Source: Eulemur rufifrons (taxonomy: Eukaryota; Chordata; Mammalia; Primates; Lemuridae). Taken from it: a stretch of DNA of 64,000 nucleotides. Of the stretch, positions 24,722 through 38,418 are shown in pieces. The DNA is taken from contig NC_091009.1 of assembly GCF_041146395.1 (NCBI RefSeq), forward strand, positions 1,472,501-1,536,500, given 5' to 3'. The position numbers were made by a program, and so were the translations under genes. Every line of letters starts with the position of its first letter. Within the stretch, counting starts at the first letter, position 1. Below the pieces are notes generated by a model. It saw only the letters and a program-made list of their open reading frames with translations. It was not told the origin of the DNA and ran no database searches.

Positions 24722-26548
24722 AATTCTCAGACTTCTTGCTTTCTTAGAGTTTAGAAAGCCTGCAATCCTCCCATGCCATGCGTGAAAGGAGGCACTACCA
24801 CTGTGTCCTGCATGAAACCCACGGGCCCATACCCAGAGTATGATAGAGTGGGTTCCCAGGTACAATCCCAGCCCCCTAAACTCCCCCGCCCACCTAGTGC
24901 CGACAGGGCCCGTGCGCTAAGCATAAACAATACCTTTAACAGATAACCCTAACCCTGAACATAACACCCAACCCTCTTCCTATTTCTCCCCTTAACACGT
25001 AAACCTCACCGTGAGCCTAACTTTAACCTCTTATCCTAACGTTAATGCATAACCCATTCCCTGAGAACAACCCCTATCCCATAATTCTAACCCTATCTCC
25101 TAGTCATCACTGGAACACCTAATCCCTAACCCTAATTCTAAACCGCTAACCCTAACCAGAACCCTACCTACAACCCTAACACTGACAGTAACCCTTACTT
25201 CTAACCCCAACGCTATGCCTAACAAAAACCCTAACCCTTCACCATAACCCCTAAGCCTTACCCTAACCCTTAACCCTAATCCTAATCCTAACCATTAAAC
25301 CTAACCCTAGCTCTTAAAGCTAACCCTAAACCTTACCCTCACCACTAGACCTAACCCTGACACTAACCTAACACCTAACGCTAACCAGAACCCCTAAAGT
25401 TAACCCTGAACCCTATCCCTAACCCTAGCAGTAAACTTTAACCCTAAACCTAAGCCCAACCCATAACCCTAATCCTATCCTTTTACCCTAAAACTAACCC
25501 CTAAACCTAACACCTATACCTAACCCTAACTCTAACCCCAATCCTAAATCTAACCATACCCCTTCATAAAACACGAACTCCTAACCTCTAACCCTAACAC
25601 TAACCAAAAACCCTAATCACTAATCCCTAACCCTAACGCTTAACCTTTACCCTAACCGTTAACCCTCACCCTAAATCTTAACACTGACCCTAACCTTAAC
25701 CTTTACCTCTAAGCCTAACCCTTAACCCTACAGTAAGGAAGACCCATAATGCTAATGGGATCCCTTATCCCTAACCCTAACACTACAGCTAAAAATAACC
25801 CTAACCTTTGATCCTTAAACCTAACCCCTAACACTTGCTTTAACCCCAAACCCTAACCCTAGTCCTAAGCATTAAACCTAACCCTATCTCTTAACCCTAA
25901 CCCTAGCCCTTACCCTAACGCCTAGTTCTAACCCTAAATCTAACCTCCCGCCTAATCCTAACCTTAAGCAATAATGCTAACGCTAACACTGAACCGTAAA
26001 CCTACCCGTAACCCTTAACACTAAACCTATCCGTAAACCTTAACCCTCACCCTAATCCTAATCCTTAATGATAACCCTAACACTAAACCCTAACCCTAAG
26101 CCCAACACTTAACCCTAATTGTATCCCTTAACCCAAACCCTAACCCTATCCCTAATGCTAACCCCTAAACGTAACCCTAACCTTGAACAGTAAACCTAAC
26201 CCTAACCCCTAACACAAACCATAGCACATAACTCTAACCCTAAATCTAACCCTAAGCCTAACCGTAAACCCTAACTCTTAACCTTAACCCTAAGCGTTAA
26301 CTCTCACGCTAACCTTTAATCCTAACCCTAATCCTAATCTTCAACCCTAAACCTAACACTTAACCCTAAACGTCTACCAAACCCTAACCCCTCATCTTAA
26401 CCCTAACATTAAACCTCAACCCTAAACCAAAGTGTAACCGTTAAATCTAAGAGTAACCTTTAACCCTAACCGTAATCCCTAAGCCTAAGCCCTCACCCTA
26501 ACACTAAACTTCATCCTTAACCCTAACCATAACCCTAACCCTAAATCT
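24722..26548 (+). repeat. Telomere-derived cassette Q (about 1.83 kb)
   Basis: This starts with the type 1 variant carrying ggtacaatcccagcccc and contains the private marker cagtaaggaagaccc (about 25731). It lacks the type 2 spacer. The last part is shared with cassette P. Confidence 0.78.
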
Positions 26549-28210
26549 AATTCTCAGACTTCTTGCTTTCTTAGAGTTTAGAAAGCCTGCAATCCTCCCA
26601 CGCCATGCGTGAAAGGAGGCTCTGCCACAGTGTCTTGCATGAAACCCAGAGGCCCATACACTGCTTGCGGTAGAGTGGGTTCCCAGCGACCATCACAGAC
26701 ACCTAACTTTGCCTCCTAGGGCATACAGGGCCCGTGCCCTAAGCATAAACCCTACGCCTCACCCATACACCTAACCCACAACATAACACCTAACCCTGAT
26801 CCTACTGCTCACCTTAACAGGTAAACCTCACCATAACCCTAACTTTAACCCCAAATCTTAACGTTAATGCATTACACCCTGAGAACAAGCCCTATACCGT
26901 CATTATAACCCTACCTCCTAGCTATAACCGTAACACCTAATCCCTAATTCTGAAACGCCAACCCTAACCTTAACCCGACCAACAACACTAACACTAACCC
27001 TAACCCCTTACCCTAACCCTACGCCTAAAAGTAACCCTAACCGTTGATCCTTCGTCATAACCCCTAACCTTAACCCTAACCCTTAACCTATTCCCAATCC
27101 TAACCATTAAACAGAACCCTAACTCTTAACCCTAACCCTAACCTTTACCCTAATGCCTAGAGATCTAACCCCAACACTGACCTACAGTTAACACTAACCC
27201 CAACCCCTAATGCTAACCTTAAACCTGAACCAAGCTCCTAACCCTTAACCCTAACACTATCCCTAACCCCTAAGCCTAACCCCAACTGTTAACCCTCTAA
27301 CCCTCACCCTGAATCCTAACCCTATCCCTTAACCCTAACCCCTAACCCTAACGCTAACTCCAACCTTAAACCTTACCCTGGCCCTCTAACCCAGACTTAA
27401 CACCTTACCCCTAACACTAACTCTAACCCTAACCACTAATCCCTAGCACCTAACCCTGACTCGAAACCTAACCCCTAACACGAAAAACCCTAACCCCAAC
27501 CCCAACCCTAATTCTCACACTACTTCCATTCCCAGAGTGAAGCAAGCCTACAATACAGCCATGCCATGTGTGAGATGAGGCTCCGCCTGAGTCGTGCATG
27601 GAGGTCCTGTCCCAAGGCCCAGGGAATGATGTTGTGCTTTCGTGGTGACTCCGACCGCACCCCTCTCACCGTAGATTAACCAGGTCCTGTGCCCTTAAAC
27701 TGACCGCTAAAGCTAAGCCCTACCACCAACGCTAACCCCTGACCCTGAACCTAAGCCCCGAGCCTAAAGCCCAACATGAACTCTAGACCCTTACCCTAAA
27801 CCTAATCCCTAACCCTAATGCTAACCCCTAAACCCAACCCTAACCGTGAACAGTAAACCTAACCCTAACCCCTAACACAAACCATAGCACATAACTCTAA
27901 CCCTAAATCTAACCCTAAGCCTAACCGTAAACCCTAACTCTTAAACTTAACCCTAAGCGTTAACTCTCACGCTAACCTTTAATCCTAACCCTAATCCTAA
28001 TCTTCAACCCTAAACCTAACACTTAACCCTAAACGTCTACCAAACCCTAACCCCTCATCTTAACCCTAACCGTAAACCTCAACCCTAAACCGAACTGTAA
28101 CCGTTAAACCTAAGAGTAACCTTTAACCCTAACCCTAATCCCTAACCTTAAGCCCTCACCCTAACACTAAACTTCATCCTTAACCCTAACCATAATCCTA
28201 ACCCTAAATC
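26549..28210 (+). repeat. Telomere-derived cassette P (1.66 kb)
   Basis: A type 1 spacer, telomere-like block, type 2 spacer (about 27510-27700) and telomere-like block, nearly identical to the copies at 30085, 31746 and 33415. Confidence 0.8.
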
Positions 28211-30084
28211 TAATTCTCAGACTTCTTGCTTTCTTAGAGTTTAGAAAGCCTGCAATCCTCCCATGCCATGCGTGAAAGGAGGCTCTACCACTGTGTCCTG
28301 CATGAAACCCACGGGCCCATACCCAGAGTATGATAGAGTGGGTTCCCGGGTACAATCCCAGCCCCCTAAACTCCCCCCGCCCGCCTAATGCAGACAGGGC
28401 CCGTGCGCTAAGCATAAACAATACCTTTAACAGATAACCCTAACCCTGAACATAACACCCAACCCTGTTCCTATTTCTCCCCTTAAAACGTAAACCTCAC
28501 CGTGAGCCTAACTTTAACCTCTTATCCTAACGTTAATGCATAACCCATTCCCTGAGAACAACCCCTATCCCATAATTCTAACCCTATCTCCTAGTCATCA
28601 CTGGAACACCTAATCCCTAACCCTAATTCTAAACTGCTAACCCTAACCGGAACCCTACCTACAACCCTAACACTGACAGTAACCCTTACTTCTAACCCCA
28701 ACGCTATGCCTAACAAAAACCCTAACCCTTCACCCAAACCCCTAAGCCTTATGCTAACCCTTAACCCTAATCCTAATCCTAACCATTAAACCTAACCCTA
28801 GCTCTTAAAGCTAACCCTAAACCTTACCCTCACGGCTAGACCTAAGCCTGACACTAACCTAACACCTAACCCTAACCAGAACCCCTAAAGCTAACCCTGA
28901 ACCCTATCCCTAACCCTAGCAGTAAACTTTAACCCTAAACCTAAGCCCAACCCATAACCCTAATCCTATCCTTTTACCCTAAAACTAACCCCTAAACCTA
29001 ACCCCTATACGTAACCCTAACTCTAACCCCAATCCTAATTCTAACCATACCCCTTCATAAAACACGAACTCCTAAATTCTAACCCTAACACTAATCAAAA
29101 ACCCTAATCGCTAATCCCTAACCCTAACGCTTAACCTTTACACTAACCGTTAACCCTCACCCTAATTCTTAACACTGACCCTAACCTTAACCTTTAACTC
29201 TAAGCCTAACCCTTAACCCTACAGTAAGGAAGACCCTTAATGCTAATGGGATCTCTTTTCCCTAACCCTAACTCTACAGCTAAAAATAACCCTAACCTTT
29301 GATCCTTAAACCTAACCCCTAACACTTACTTTAACCCCAAACCCTAACCCTAATCCTAAGCATTAAACCTAACCCTATCTCTTAACCCTAACCCTAGCCC
29401 TTACACTAACGTCTAGTTCTAACCCTAAATCTAACCTCCCGCCTAATCATAAACTTAAGCCCTAATGCTAACGCTAACCCTGAACCCTAAACCTACCCGT
29501 AACCCTTAACACTAACCCTATCCGTGAACCTTAACCCTGACCCTAACCATGACCCGCACCCAAGCATTTAACCCTGACCCTAACCCTAATCCTTAATGAT
29601 AACCCTAACACTAAACCCTAACCCTAAGCCCAACACTTAACCCTAATCCTATCCCTTAACCCTAACCCTAACCCTAACCCTAATGCTAACCCCTAAACGT
29701 AACCCTAACCGTGAACAGTAAACCTAACCCTAACCTCTAACACAAACCATAGCACATAACTCTAACCCTAAAATTAACCCTAACCCTAACCCTAACCCTA
29801 AACCCTAACTCTTAACCTTAACCCTAAGCGTTAACTCTCACGCTAACCTTTAATCCTAACCCTAATCCTAATCTTCAACCCTAAACCTAACACTTAACCC
29901 TAAACGTCTACCAAACCCTAACCCCTCATCTTAACCCTAACCTTAAACCTCAACCCTAAACCAAAGTGTAACCGTTAAATCTAAGAATAACCTTTAACTC
30001 TAACCGTAATCCCTAAGCCTAAGCCCTCACCCTAACACTAAACTTCATCCTCAACCCTAACCATAACCCTAACCCTAAATCTAA
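28211..30084 (+). repeat. Telomere-derived cassette Q (1.87 kb)
   Basis: Same order as the Q copy at 24722, including the marker cagtaaggaagaccc (about 29222), plus a stretch with gacccgcacccaagc absent from the first Q copy. Confidence 0.78.
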
Positions 30085-33000
30085 TTCTCAGACTTCTTGC
30101 TTTCTTAGAGTTTAGAAAGCCTGCAATCATCCCACGCCATGCGTGAAAGGAGGCTCTGCCACAGTGTCCTGCATGAAACCCAGAAGCCCATACACTGCGT
30201 GCGGTAGAGTGGGTTCCCAGCGACCATCACAGACACCTAACTTTGCCTCCTAGGGCATACAGGGCCCGTGCCCTAAGCATAAACCCTACCCCTCACCCAT
30301 AAGACTAACCCACAACATAACACCTAACCCTGATCCTACTGCTCACCTTAACAGGTAAACCTCACCATAACCCTAACTTTAACCCCATATCTTAACGTTA
30401 ATGCCTGACACCCTGAGAACAAGCCCTATACCGTCATTATAACCCTACCTCCTAGCTATAACCGTAACCCCTAATCCCTAATTCTGAAGCGCCAACCCTA
30501 ACCTTAACCCGACCAACAACACTAACACTAACCCTAACCCCTTACCCTAACCCTACGCCTAAAAGTAACCCTAACCGTTGATCCTTCGTCATAACCCCTA
30601 ACCTTAACCCTAACCCTTAACCTATTCCCAATCCTAACCATTAAACAGAACCCTAACTCTTAACCCTAACCCTAACCTTTACCCTAATGCCTAGAGATCT
30701 AACCCCAACACTGACCTACAGTTAACACTAACCCCAACCCCTAATGCTAACCTTAAACCTGAACCAAGCTCCTAACCCTTAACCCTAACACTATCCCTAA
30801 CCCCTAAGCCTAACCCCAACTGTTAACCCTCTAACCCTCACCCTGAATCCTAACCCTATCCCTTAACCCTAACCCCTAACCCTAACGCTAACTCCAACCC
30901 TAAACCTTACCCTGGCCCCCTAACCCAGACTTAACACCTTACCCCTAACACTAACTCTAACCCTAACCACTAATCCCTAGCACCTGACCCTGACTCGAAA
31001 CCTAACCCCTAACACGAAAAACCCTAACCCCAACCCCAACTCTAATTCTCACACTACTTCCATTCCCAGAGTGAAGCAAGCCTACAATACAGCCATGCCA
31101 TGTGTGAGATGAGGCTCCGCCTGAGTCCTGCATGTAGGTCCTGTCCCAAGGCCCAGGGAATGATGTTGTGCATTCGTGGTGACTCCGACCGCACCCCTCT
31201 CACCGTAGATTAACCAGGTCCTGTGCCCTTAAACTGACCGCTAAAGCTAAGCCCTACCACCAACGCTAACCCCTGACCCTGAACTTAAGCCCCGAGCCTA
31301 AAGCCCAACATTAACTCTAGACCCTTACCCTAAACCTAATCCCTAACCCTAATGCTAACCCCTAAACCCTACCCTAACCGTGAACAGTAAACCTAACCCT
31401 AACCCCTAACACAAACCATAGCACATAACTCTAACCCTAAATCTAACCCTAAGCCTAACCGTCAACCCTAACACTTAACCTTAACCCTAAGCGTTAACTC
31501 TCACGCTAACCTTTAATCCTAACCCTAATCCTAATCTTCAACCCTAAACCTAACACTTAACCCTAACCCTGTACCAAACCCTAACCCCTCATCTTAACCC
31601 TAACCTTAAACCTCAACCCTAAACCAAAGTGTAACCGTTAAATCTAAGTGTAACCTTTAACCCTAACCGTAATCCCTAACCCTAAGCCCTCACCCTAACA
31701 CTAAACTTCATCCTTAACCCTAACCATAACCCTAACCCTAAATCTAATTCTCAGACTTCTTGCTTTCTTAGAGTTTAGAAAGCCTGCAATCCTCCCACGC
31801 CATGTGTGAAAGGAGGCTCTGCCACAGTGTCCTGCATGAAACCCAGAGGCCCATACACTGCGTGCGGTAGAGTGGGTTCCCAGCGACCATCACAGACACC
31901 TAACTTTGCCTCCTAGGGCATACAGGGCCCGTGCCCTAAGCATAAACCCTACCCCTCACCCATAAGCCTAACCCACAACATAACACCTAACCCTGATCCT
32001 ACTGCTCACCTTAACAGGTAAACCTCACCATAACCCTAACTTTAACCCCATATCTTAACGTTAATGCATGACACCCTGAGAACAAGCCCTATACCGTCAT
32101 TATAACCCTACCTCCTAGCTATAACCGTAACACCTAATCCCTAATTCTGAAGCGCCAACCCTAACCTTAACCCGACCAACAACACTAACACTAACCCTAA
32201 CCCCTTACCCTAACCCTACGCCTCAAAGTAATCCTAACCGTTGATCCTTCGTCACAACCCCTAACCTTAACCCTAACCCTTAACCTATTCCCAATCCTAA
32301 ACATTAAACAGAACCCTAACTCTTAACCCTAACCCTAACCTTTACCCTAATGCCTAGAGGTCTAACCCCAATGCTGACCTACAGTTAACACTAACCCCAA
32401 CCCCTAATGCTAACCTTAAACCTGAACCAAGCTCCTAACCCTTAACCCTAACACTATCCCTAACCCCTAAGCCTAACCCCAACTGTTAACCCTCTAACCC
32501 TCACCCTGAATCCTAACCCTATCCCTTAAACCTAACCCCTAACCCTAACGCTAACTCCAACCCTAAACCTTACCCTGGCCCCCTAACCCAGACTTAACAC
32601 CTTACCCCTAACACTAACTCTAACCCTAACCACTAATCCCTAGCACCTAACCCTGACTCGAAACCTAACCCCTAACACGAAAAACCCTAACCCCAACCCC
32701 AACCCTAATTCTCACACTACTTCCATTCCCAGAGTGAAGCAAGCCTACAATACAGCCATGCCATGTGTGAGATGAGGCTCCGCCTGAGTCGTGCATGTAG
32801 ATCCTGTCCCAAGGCCCAGGGAATGATGTTGTGCTTTCGTGGTGACTCTGACCGCACCCCTCTTACCGTAGATTAACCAGGTCCTGTGCCCTTAAACTGA
32901 CCGCTAAAGCTAAGCCCTACCACCAACGCTAACCCCTGACCCTGAACCTAAGCCCCGAGCCTAAAGCCCAACATTAACTCTAGACCCTTACCCTAAACCT

Positions 33001-35090
33001 AATCCCTAACCCTAATGCTAACCCCTAAACCCAACCCTAACCATGAACAGTAAACCTAACCCTAACCTCTAACACAAACCATAGCACATAACTCTAAACC
33101 TAAAACTAACCATAACCCTAACCCTAACCCTAAACCCTAACTCTTAACCTTAACCCTAAGCGTTAACTCTCACGCTAACCTTTAATCCTAACCCTAATCC
33201 TAATCTTCAACCCTAAACCTAACACTTAACCCTAACCCTGTACCAAACCCTAACCCATCATCTTAACCCTAACCTTAAACCTCAACCCTAAACCAAAGTG
33301 TAACCGTTAAATCTAAGATTAACCTTTAACCCTAACCGTAATCCCTAAGCCTAAGCCCTCACCCTAACACTAAACTTCATCCTTAACCCTAACCATAACC
33401 CTAACCCTAAATCTAATTCTCAGACTTCTTGCTTTCTTAGAGTTTAGAAAGCCTGCAATCCTCCCACGCCATGCGTGAAAGGAGGCTCTGCCACAGTGTC
33501 CTGCATGAAACCCAGAGGCCCATACACTGCGTGCGGTAGAGTGGGTTCCCAGCGACCATCACAGACACCTAACTTTGCCTCCTAGGGCATACAGGGCCCG
33601 TGCCCTTAGCATAAACCCTACCCCTCACCCATATGCCTAACACACAACATAACTCCTAGCCCTGATCCTACTGCTCACCTTAACAGGTAAACCTCACCAT
33701 AACCCTAACTTTAACCCCATATCTTAACGTTAATGCCTGACACCCTGAGAACAAGCCCTATACCGTCATTATAACCATACCTCCTAGCTATAACCATACC
33801 TCCTAGCTATAACACCTAATCCCTAATTCTGAAGCGCCAACCCTAACCTTAACCCGACCAACAACACTAACACTAACCCTAACCCCTTACCCTAACCCTA
33901 CGCCTAAAAGTAACCCTAACCGTTGATCCTTCGTCATAACCCCTAACCTTAACCCTAACCCTTAACCTATTCCCAATCCTAACCATTAAACAGAACCCTA
34001 ACTCTTAACCCTAACCCTAACCTTTACCCTAATGCCTAGAGATCTAACCCCAACACTGACCTACAGTTAACACTAACCCCAACCCCTAATGCTAACCTTA
34101 AACCTGAACCAAACTCCTAACCCTTAACCCTAACACTATCCCTAACCCCTAAGCCTAACCCCAACTGTTAACCCTCTAACCATCACCCTGAATCCTAACC
34201 CTATCCCTTAACCCTAACCCCTAACCCTAACGCTAACTCCAACCCTAAATCTTACCCTGGCCCCCTAACCCAGACTTAACACCTTACCCCTAACACTAAC
34301 TCTAACCCTAACCACTAATCCCTAGCACCTAACCCTGACTCGAAACCTAACTCCTAACACGAAAAACCCTAACCCAAACCCCAACCCTAATTCTCACACT
34401 ACTTCCATTCCCAGAGTGAAGCAAGCCTACAATACAGCCATGCCATGTGTCAGATGAGGCTCCGCCTGAGTCCTGCATGGAGGTCCTGTCCCAAGGCCCA
34501 GGGAATGATGTTGTGCTTTCGTGGTGACTCCGACCGCACCCCTCTCACCGTAGATTAACCAGGTCCTGTGCCCTTAAACTGACCGCTAAAGCTAAGCCCT
34601 ACCACCAACGCTAACCCCTGACCCTGAACCTAAGCCCCGAGCCTAAAGGCCAACATTAACTCTAGACCCTTACCCTAAACCTAATCCCTAACCCTAATGC
34701 TAACCCCTAAACCCAACCCTAACCGTGAACAGTAAGCCTAACCCTAACCCCTAACACAAACCATAGCACATAACTCTAACCCTAAATCTAACCCTAAGCC
34801 TAACCGTAAACCCTAACTCTTAACCTTAACCCTAAGCGTTAACTCTCACGCTAACCTTTAATCCTAACCCTAATCCTAATCTTCAACCCTAAACCTAACA
34901 CTTAACCCTAAACATCTACCAAACCCTAACCCCTCATCTTAACCCTAACCGTAAACCTCAACCCTAAACCGAACTGTAACCGTAAAACCTAAGAGTAACC
35001 TTTAACCCTAACCCTAATCCCTAACCCTAAGCCCTCACCCTAACACTAAACTTTATCCTTCACCCTAACCATAATCTTAACCCTAAATCT
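30085..35090 (+). repeat. Three tandem P cassettes
   Basis: Type 1 spacers start at about 30085, 31746 and 33415, with type 2 spacers at about 31046, 32707 and 34390. The periods are 1661, 1669 and 1676 bp. The copies differ by a few percent at most by eye. The third contains a 20-base local duplication (ataaccatacctcctagct, twice, near 33770-33805). Confidence 0.8.
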
Positions 35091-37392
35091 AATTCTCAGA
35101 CTTCTTGCTTTCTTAGAGTTTAGAAAGCCTGCAATCCTCCCATGCCATGCGTGAAAGGAGGCTCTACCACTGTGTCCTGCATGAAACCCACGGGCCCATA
35201 CCCAGAGTATGATAGAGTGGGTTCCCGGGTACAATCCCAGCCCCCTAAACTCCCCCCGCCCGCCCAATGCAGACAGGGCCCGTGCGCTAAGCATAAAAAA
35301 TACCTTTAACAGATAACCCTAACCCTGAACATAACACCCAACCCTGTTCCTATTTCTCCCCTTAACACGTAAACCTCACCGTGAGCCTAACTTTAACCTC
35401 TTATCCTAACGTTAATGCATAACCCATTCCCTGAGAACAACCCCTATCCCATAATTCTAACCCTATCTCCTAGTCATCACTGGAACACCTAATCCCTAAC
35501 CCTAATTCTAAACCGCTAACCCTAACCGGAACCCTAACTACAACCCTATCACTGACAGTAACCCTTACTTCTAACCCCAACGCTATGCCTAACAAAAACC
35601 CTAACCCTTCACCCAAACCCCTAAGCCTTACGCTAACCCTTAACCCTAATCCTAATCCTAACCATTAAACCTAACCCTAGCTCTTAAAGCTAACCCTAAA
35701 CCTTACCCTCACGACTAGACCTAAGCCTGACACTAATCTAACACCTAACCCTAACCAGAACCCCTAAAGCTAACCCTGAACCCTATCCCTAACCCTAGCA
35801 GTAAACTTTAACCCTAAACCTAAGCCCAACCCATAACCCTAATCCTATCCTTTTACCCTAAAACTAACCCCTAAACCTAACCCCTATACCTAACCCTAAC
35901 TCTAACCCCAATCCTAATTCTAACCATACCCCTTCATAAAACACGAACTCCTAACCTCTAACCCTAACATTAACCAAAAACCCTAATCGCTAATTCCTAA
36001 CCCTAACGCTTAACCTTTACCCTAACCGTTAACCCTCACCCTAATTCTTAACACTGACCCTAACCTTAACCTTTAACTCTAAGCCTAACCCTTAACCCTA
36101 CAGTAAGGAAGACCCTTAATGCTAATGGGATCCCTTTTCCCTAACCCTAACACTACAGCTAAAAATAACCCTAACCTTTGATCCTTAAATCTAACCCCTA
36201 ACACTTACTTTAACCCCAAACCCTAATCCTAATCCTAAGCATTAAACCTAACCCTATCTCTTAACCCTAACCCTAGCCCTTACCCTAACGCTTAGATCTA
36301 ACCCTAAATCTAACCTGCTGCCTAATCCGAACCTTAAGCCCTAATGCTAACTCTAACCCTGAACCCTAAACCTACCCATAACCCTTAACACTAACGCTAT
36401 CCGTAAACCTTAACCCTGACCCTAACCATTACCCGCACCCAAGCATTTAACCCTGACCCTAACCCTAATCCTTAATGATAACGCTAACACTAAACCCTAA
36501 CCCTAAGCCCAACACTTAACCATAATACTATCCTTTAACCCTAAGCCTAACCCTAACCCCTAACGCTAAACCTAACCCTAACCGCAACCCTAACCCTCAA
36601 TCTTGAAACTTACCATTAACCCTGACACTAAGCCTTAACCCTAACCCTACTCCTAATCCTTATCCATAAGGCTAATACTGAAGCCTAACCCTGTGCCAAA
36701 CGCTAAACCCAAACCTTAACCCTAACCCTGAATCTTAAACGTAAACCTAACTGTAACTGTTAAACCTAACACTAACATTTAACCCTAACACCTAACCCTA
36801 AGACTCCACCCTAACACTAATCTTCATCCCTAAACATTACCAGAATCCTACCCCTAAATCTAATTCTCAGACTTCTTGCTTTCTCAGAGTTTAGAAAGCC
36901 TACAATCCTCCCATGCCATGAGTTAAAGGGTGCTCTGCCACTGTGTACTGCATGAAACCCAGGAATCCACACCCAGCGTTCAATAGAGTGTGTTCCCGGG
37001 GACAATCCTATCCCCCTAACCCCCGCCCGCCGCCCAGTGCAGACAGGGCCTTTACGCTAAGTATAAGCACTGCCCCTAACAGAAAACCCTCACCCTGAAC
37101 ATAACACCTAACCATGATCCTATTCCTAAACGTAAACCATAAACCTCCCCGTAATGCTAACTTATCCCCTTAAATTAACGTTAATGCATAACACCCTGAG
37201 AAGAAGCCCTATCCCATAATTCTAATCCTAAACCATAGTCATAACCATAACACCTCATCCCTATTTCTAAAATGAAAACCCTAACTTTCACCCTACCACA
37301 ACCCTAACCCTAACCCTATCCCCTAACCCTAAGCCCTCACCCTATCACTAATCTTCATCCCTAAACCGTGCCGTAATTTTAACCCTAAATCT
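35091..37392 (+). repeat. Cassette Q followed by a diverged short cassette
   Basis: The Q copy runs from 35091 to about 36860, with the cagtaaggaag marker near 36101. The following interval (36861-37392) starts with a more diverged type 1 spacer and is only about 530 bp. The right edge of the array looks older than its centre. Confidence 0.72.
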
Positions 37393-37516
37393 AATTCTCA
37401 GACTTCTTGTTTTCTCAGAGTTTTGAAAGCCTACAATCCTACTAAGCCATGCATGAAAGCCGGCTCTGCCACAGTGTCCGGCATGAAACCGAGAGGCCCA
37501 TACACTGCGTGGGATA

Positions 37517-37522
37517 GAGTGT
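37517..37522. repeat. Provirus target-site duplication, left (GAGTGT)
   Basis: gagtgt sits directly before the LTR edge and again directly after the other LTR at 45128-45133. Six bases is the size made by class II (betaretrovirus-like) integrases. Confidence 0.93.
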
Positions 37523-37775
37523 TGCAGGGAGTTAGCTACTCTCCCTGCAAAGAGGTTTTTTCCTCCGATCTGGTCTCTCAGGCAGGGGTCATCGCAAAGG
37601 ATGAAAAATATAGTAGGAAACAGAAATAAAAATATAAAGTAATGGCAATAATAATACACAGAGCCAAAGATATAGTTTATAAAGTAAAAGTTTATGAAAA
37701 TAGATAAAGGAGGGTATACGGATGGAAATATTTTACCCGCATCAAATATTTCCCCGACTGAAACTCCACACAGGT

Positions 37776-37783
37776 ATTATATA
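37776..37783 (-). promoter_or_regulatory. LTR TATA box (3' LTR copy)
   Basis: attatata on + reads TATATAAT in proviral sense. It is at the expected place downstream of the U3 motifs, and the 5' LTR has the same at 44499-44506. Confidence 0.65.
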
Positions 37784-37803
37784 GGATACATACAGGCTTC
37801 CCC

Positions 37804-37829
37804 GTTGCCAAGGGCAACGGGATTTGCAT
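37804..37829 (-). promoter_or_regulatory. RFX/X-box-like palindrome and octamer in U3 (3' LTR copy)
   Basis: gttgccaagggcaac at 37804-37818 fits the RFX half-sites GTNRCC and RGYAAC with a 3-base spacer. Three bases further, atttgcat at 37822-37829 is a perfect octamer (ATGCAAAT on -). The counterpart in the 5' LTR is unchanged. Confidence 0.55.
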
Positions 37830-38404
37830 ACTAACAGGCAGTTTGCTTTAGGGTCAAAGTCTCCTAAAAGGCTACTACAGATCCTTTAACTCTAACTAGG
37901 GGAACAATGGGTTATAAAATCGTCTTGGGGCAAACTTCTAAGTTTTATGATAAGGCTATTACTTTAGCAACAAACAGAGACATCTTGGCTCCGGTGATTG
38001 TGTTCTTGGAGACAGAGATGATCCCAGAAGTCAACATGGGCTGTGCTTTGTGTTAATTACTTGAACCGCATGGTTCCATCTGGGCCCGGCTTGGGCATTA
38101 GCATATCTATCTGATTAGCTCTCATCTCCGGGGGTCCACCTGTCAGCAGCACCGGCAACCTTTGGTCCTAAGGGAGGCCTGCCTTGTCTTTCAAAACAGG
38201 TGAGAACCAAAGGCCCAGTTTACAGCTGTCTCCTTGAGATGCAGCTTCTACTGACCAGCAAGACGCCCTCCTGAGACGAGGCAGCTCTTGAACTAACACA
38301 TTTATCTTTTCCTTAAGGCAAAGACTTATTTGACTTCTGAAATCAAATCTTGTCTCCAGAAATACAGGGGGCATTTCTATAATTCAGTATTCTTAGGCTC
38401 AACA

Positions 38405-38418
38405 TCTCCCCCTTTTTT
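38405..38418 (-). other. Polypurine tract
   Basis: tctcccccttttttat on + gives a run of A and G in proviral sense (AAAAAAGGGGGAGA) directly against the 3' LTR. This is the plus-strand primer site of reverse transcription. Confidence 0.9.

Larger units (their letters stand above)
22492..37522 (+). repeat. Degenerate telomere-derived repeat array with spacers
   Basis: The + strand is dominated by ccctaa variants (ccctaac, cctaaccc, ccctaatc and others), with rarely more than four perfect hexamers in a row. This is old, degenerate telomere-type sequence rather than a working telomere. At intervals there are spacers of 150-200 bases that are not telomeric. Type 1 starts attctcagacttcttgc. Type 2 starts attctcacactacttcc. 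The two are related to each other (agcctacaatac/cctgcaatcct, catgccatg, ctgcatg). The C-rich strand is + throughout, so in the simplest reading the chromosome end was to the left. Apparent open frames of 60-100 codons over the spacers are not supported as genes. Confidence 0.93.
37523..38404 (-). repeat. 3' LTR of the provirus
   Basis: 882 bp, starting tgcagggagttag and ending cttaggctcaaca on the + strand. In proviral sense it therefore runs TGTTGAG...CCCTGCA. Six single-base differences separate it from the 5' LTR, with no indel. The last codons of env run into its first 28 bases. Confidence 0.96.

Noticed and set aside
22492..37522. A functional telomere
   Set aside because: The hexamers are heavily degenerate, with few perfect runs, and other sequence lies on both sides.
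24677..37659. Open frames on the - strand over spacers of the telomere-derived array (62-103 codons)
   Set aside because: They follow the spacers and adjacent repeats, have no domain and vary at their ends. Conservation is explained by recent amplification.
38168..38374. A 68-codon ATG frame in both LTRs, comparable in place to the MMTV superantigen
   Set aside because: It is short, shows no membrane segment or recognisable similarity, and both copies are the same only because the LTRs are young.
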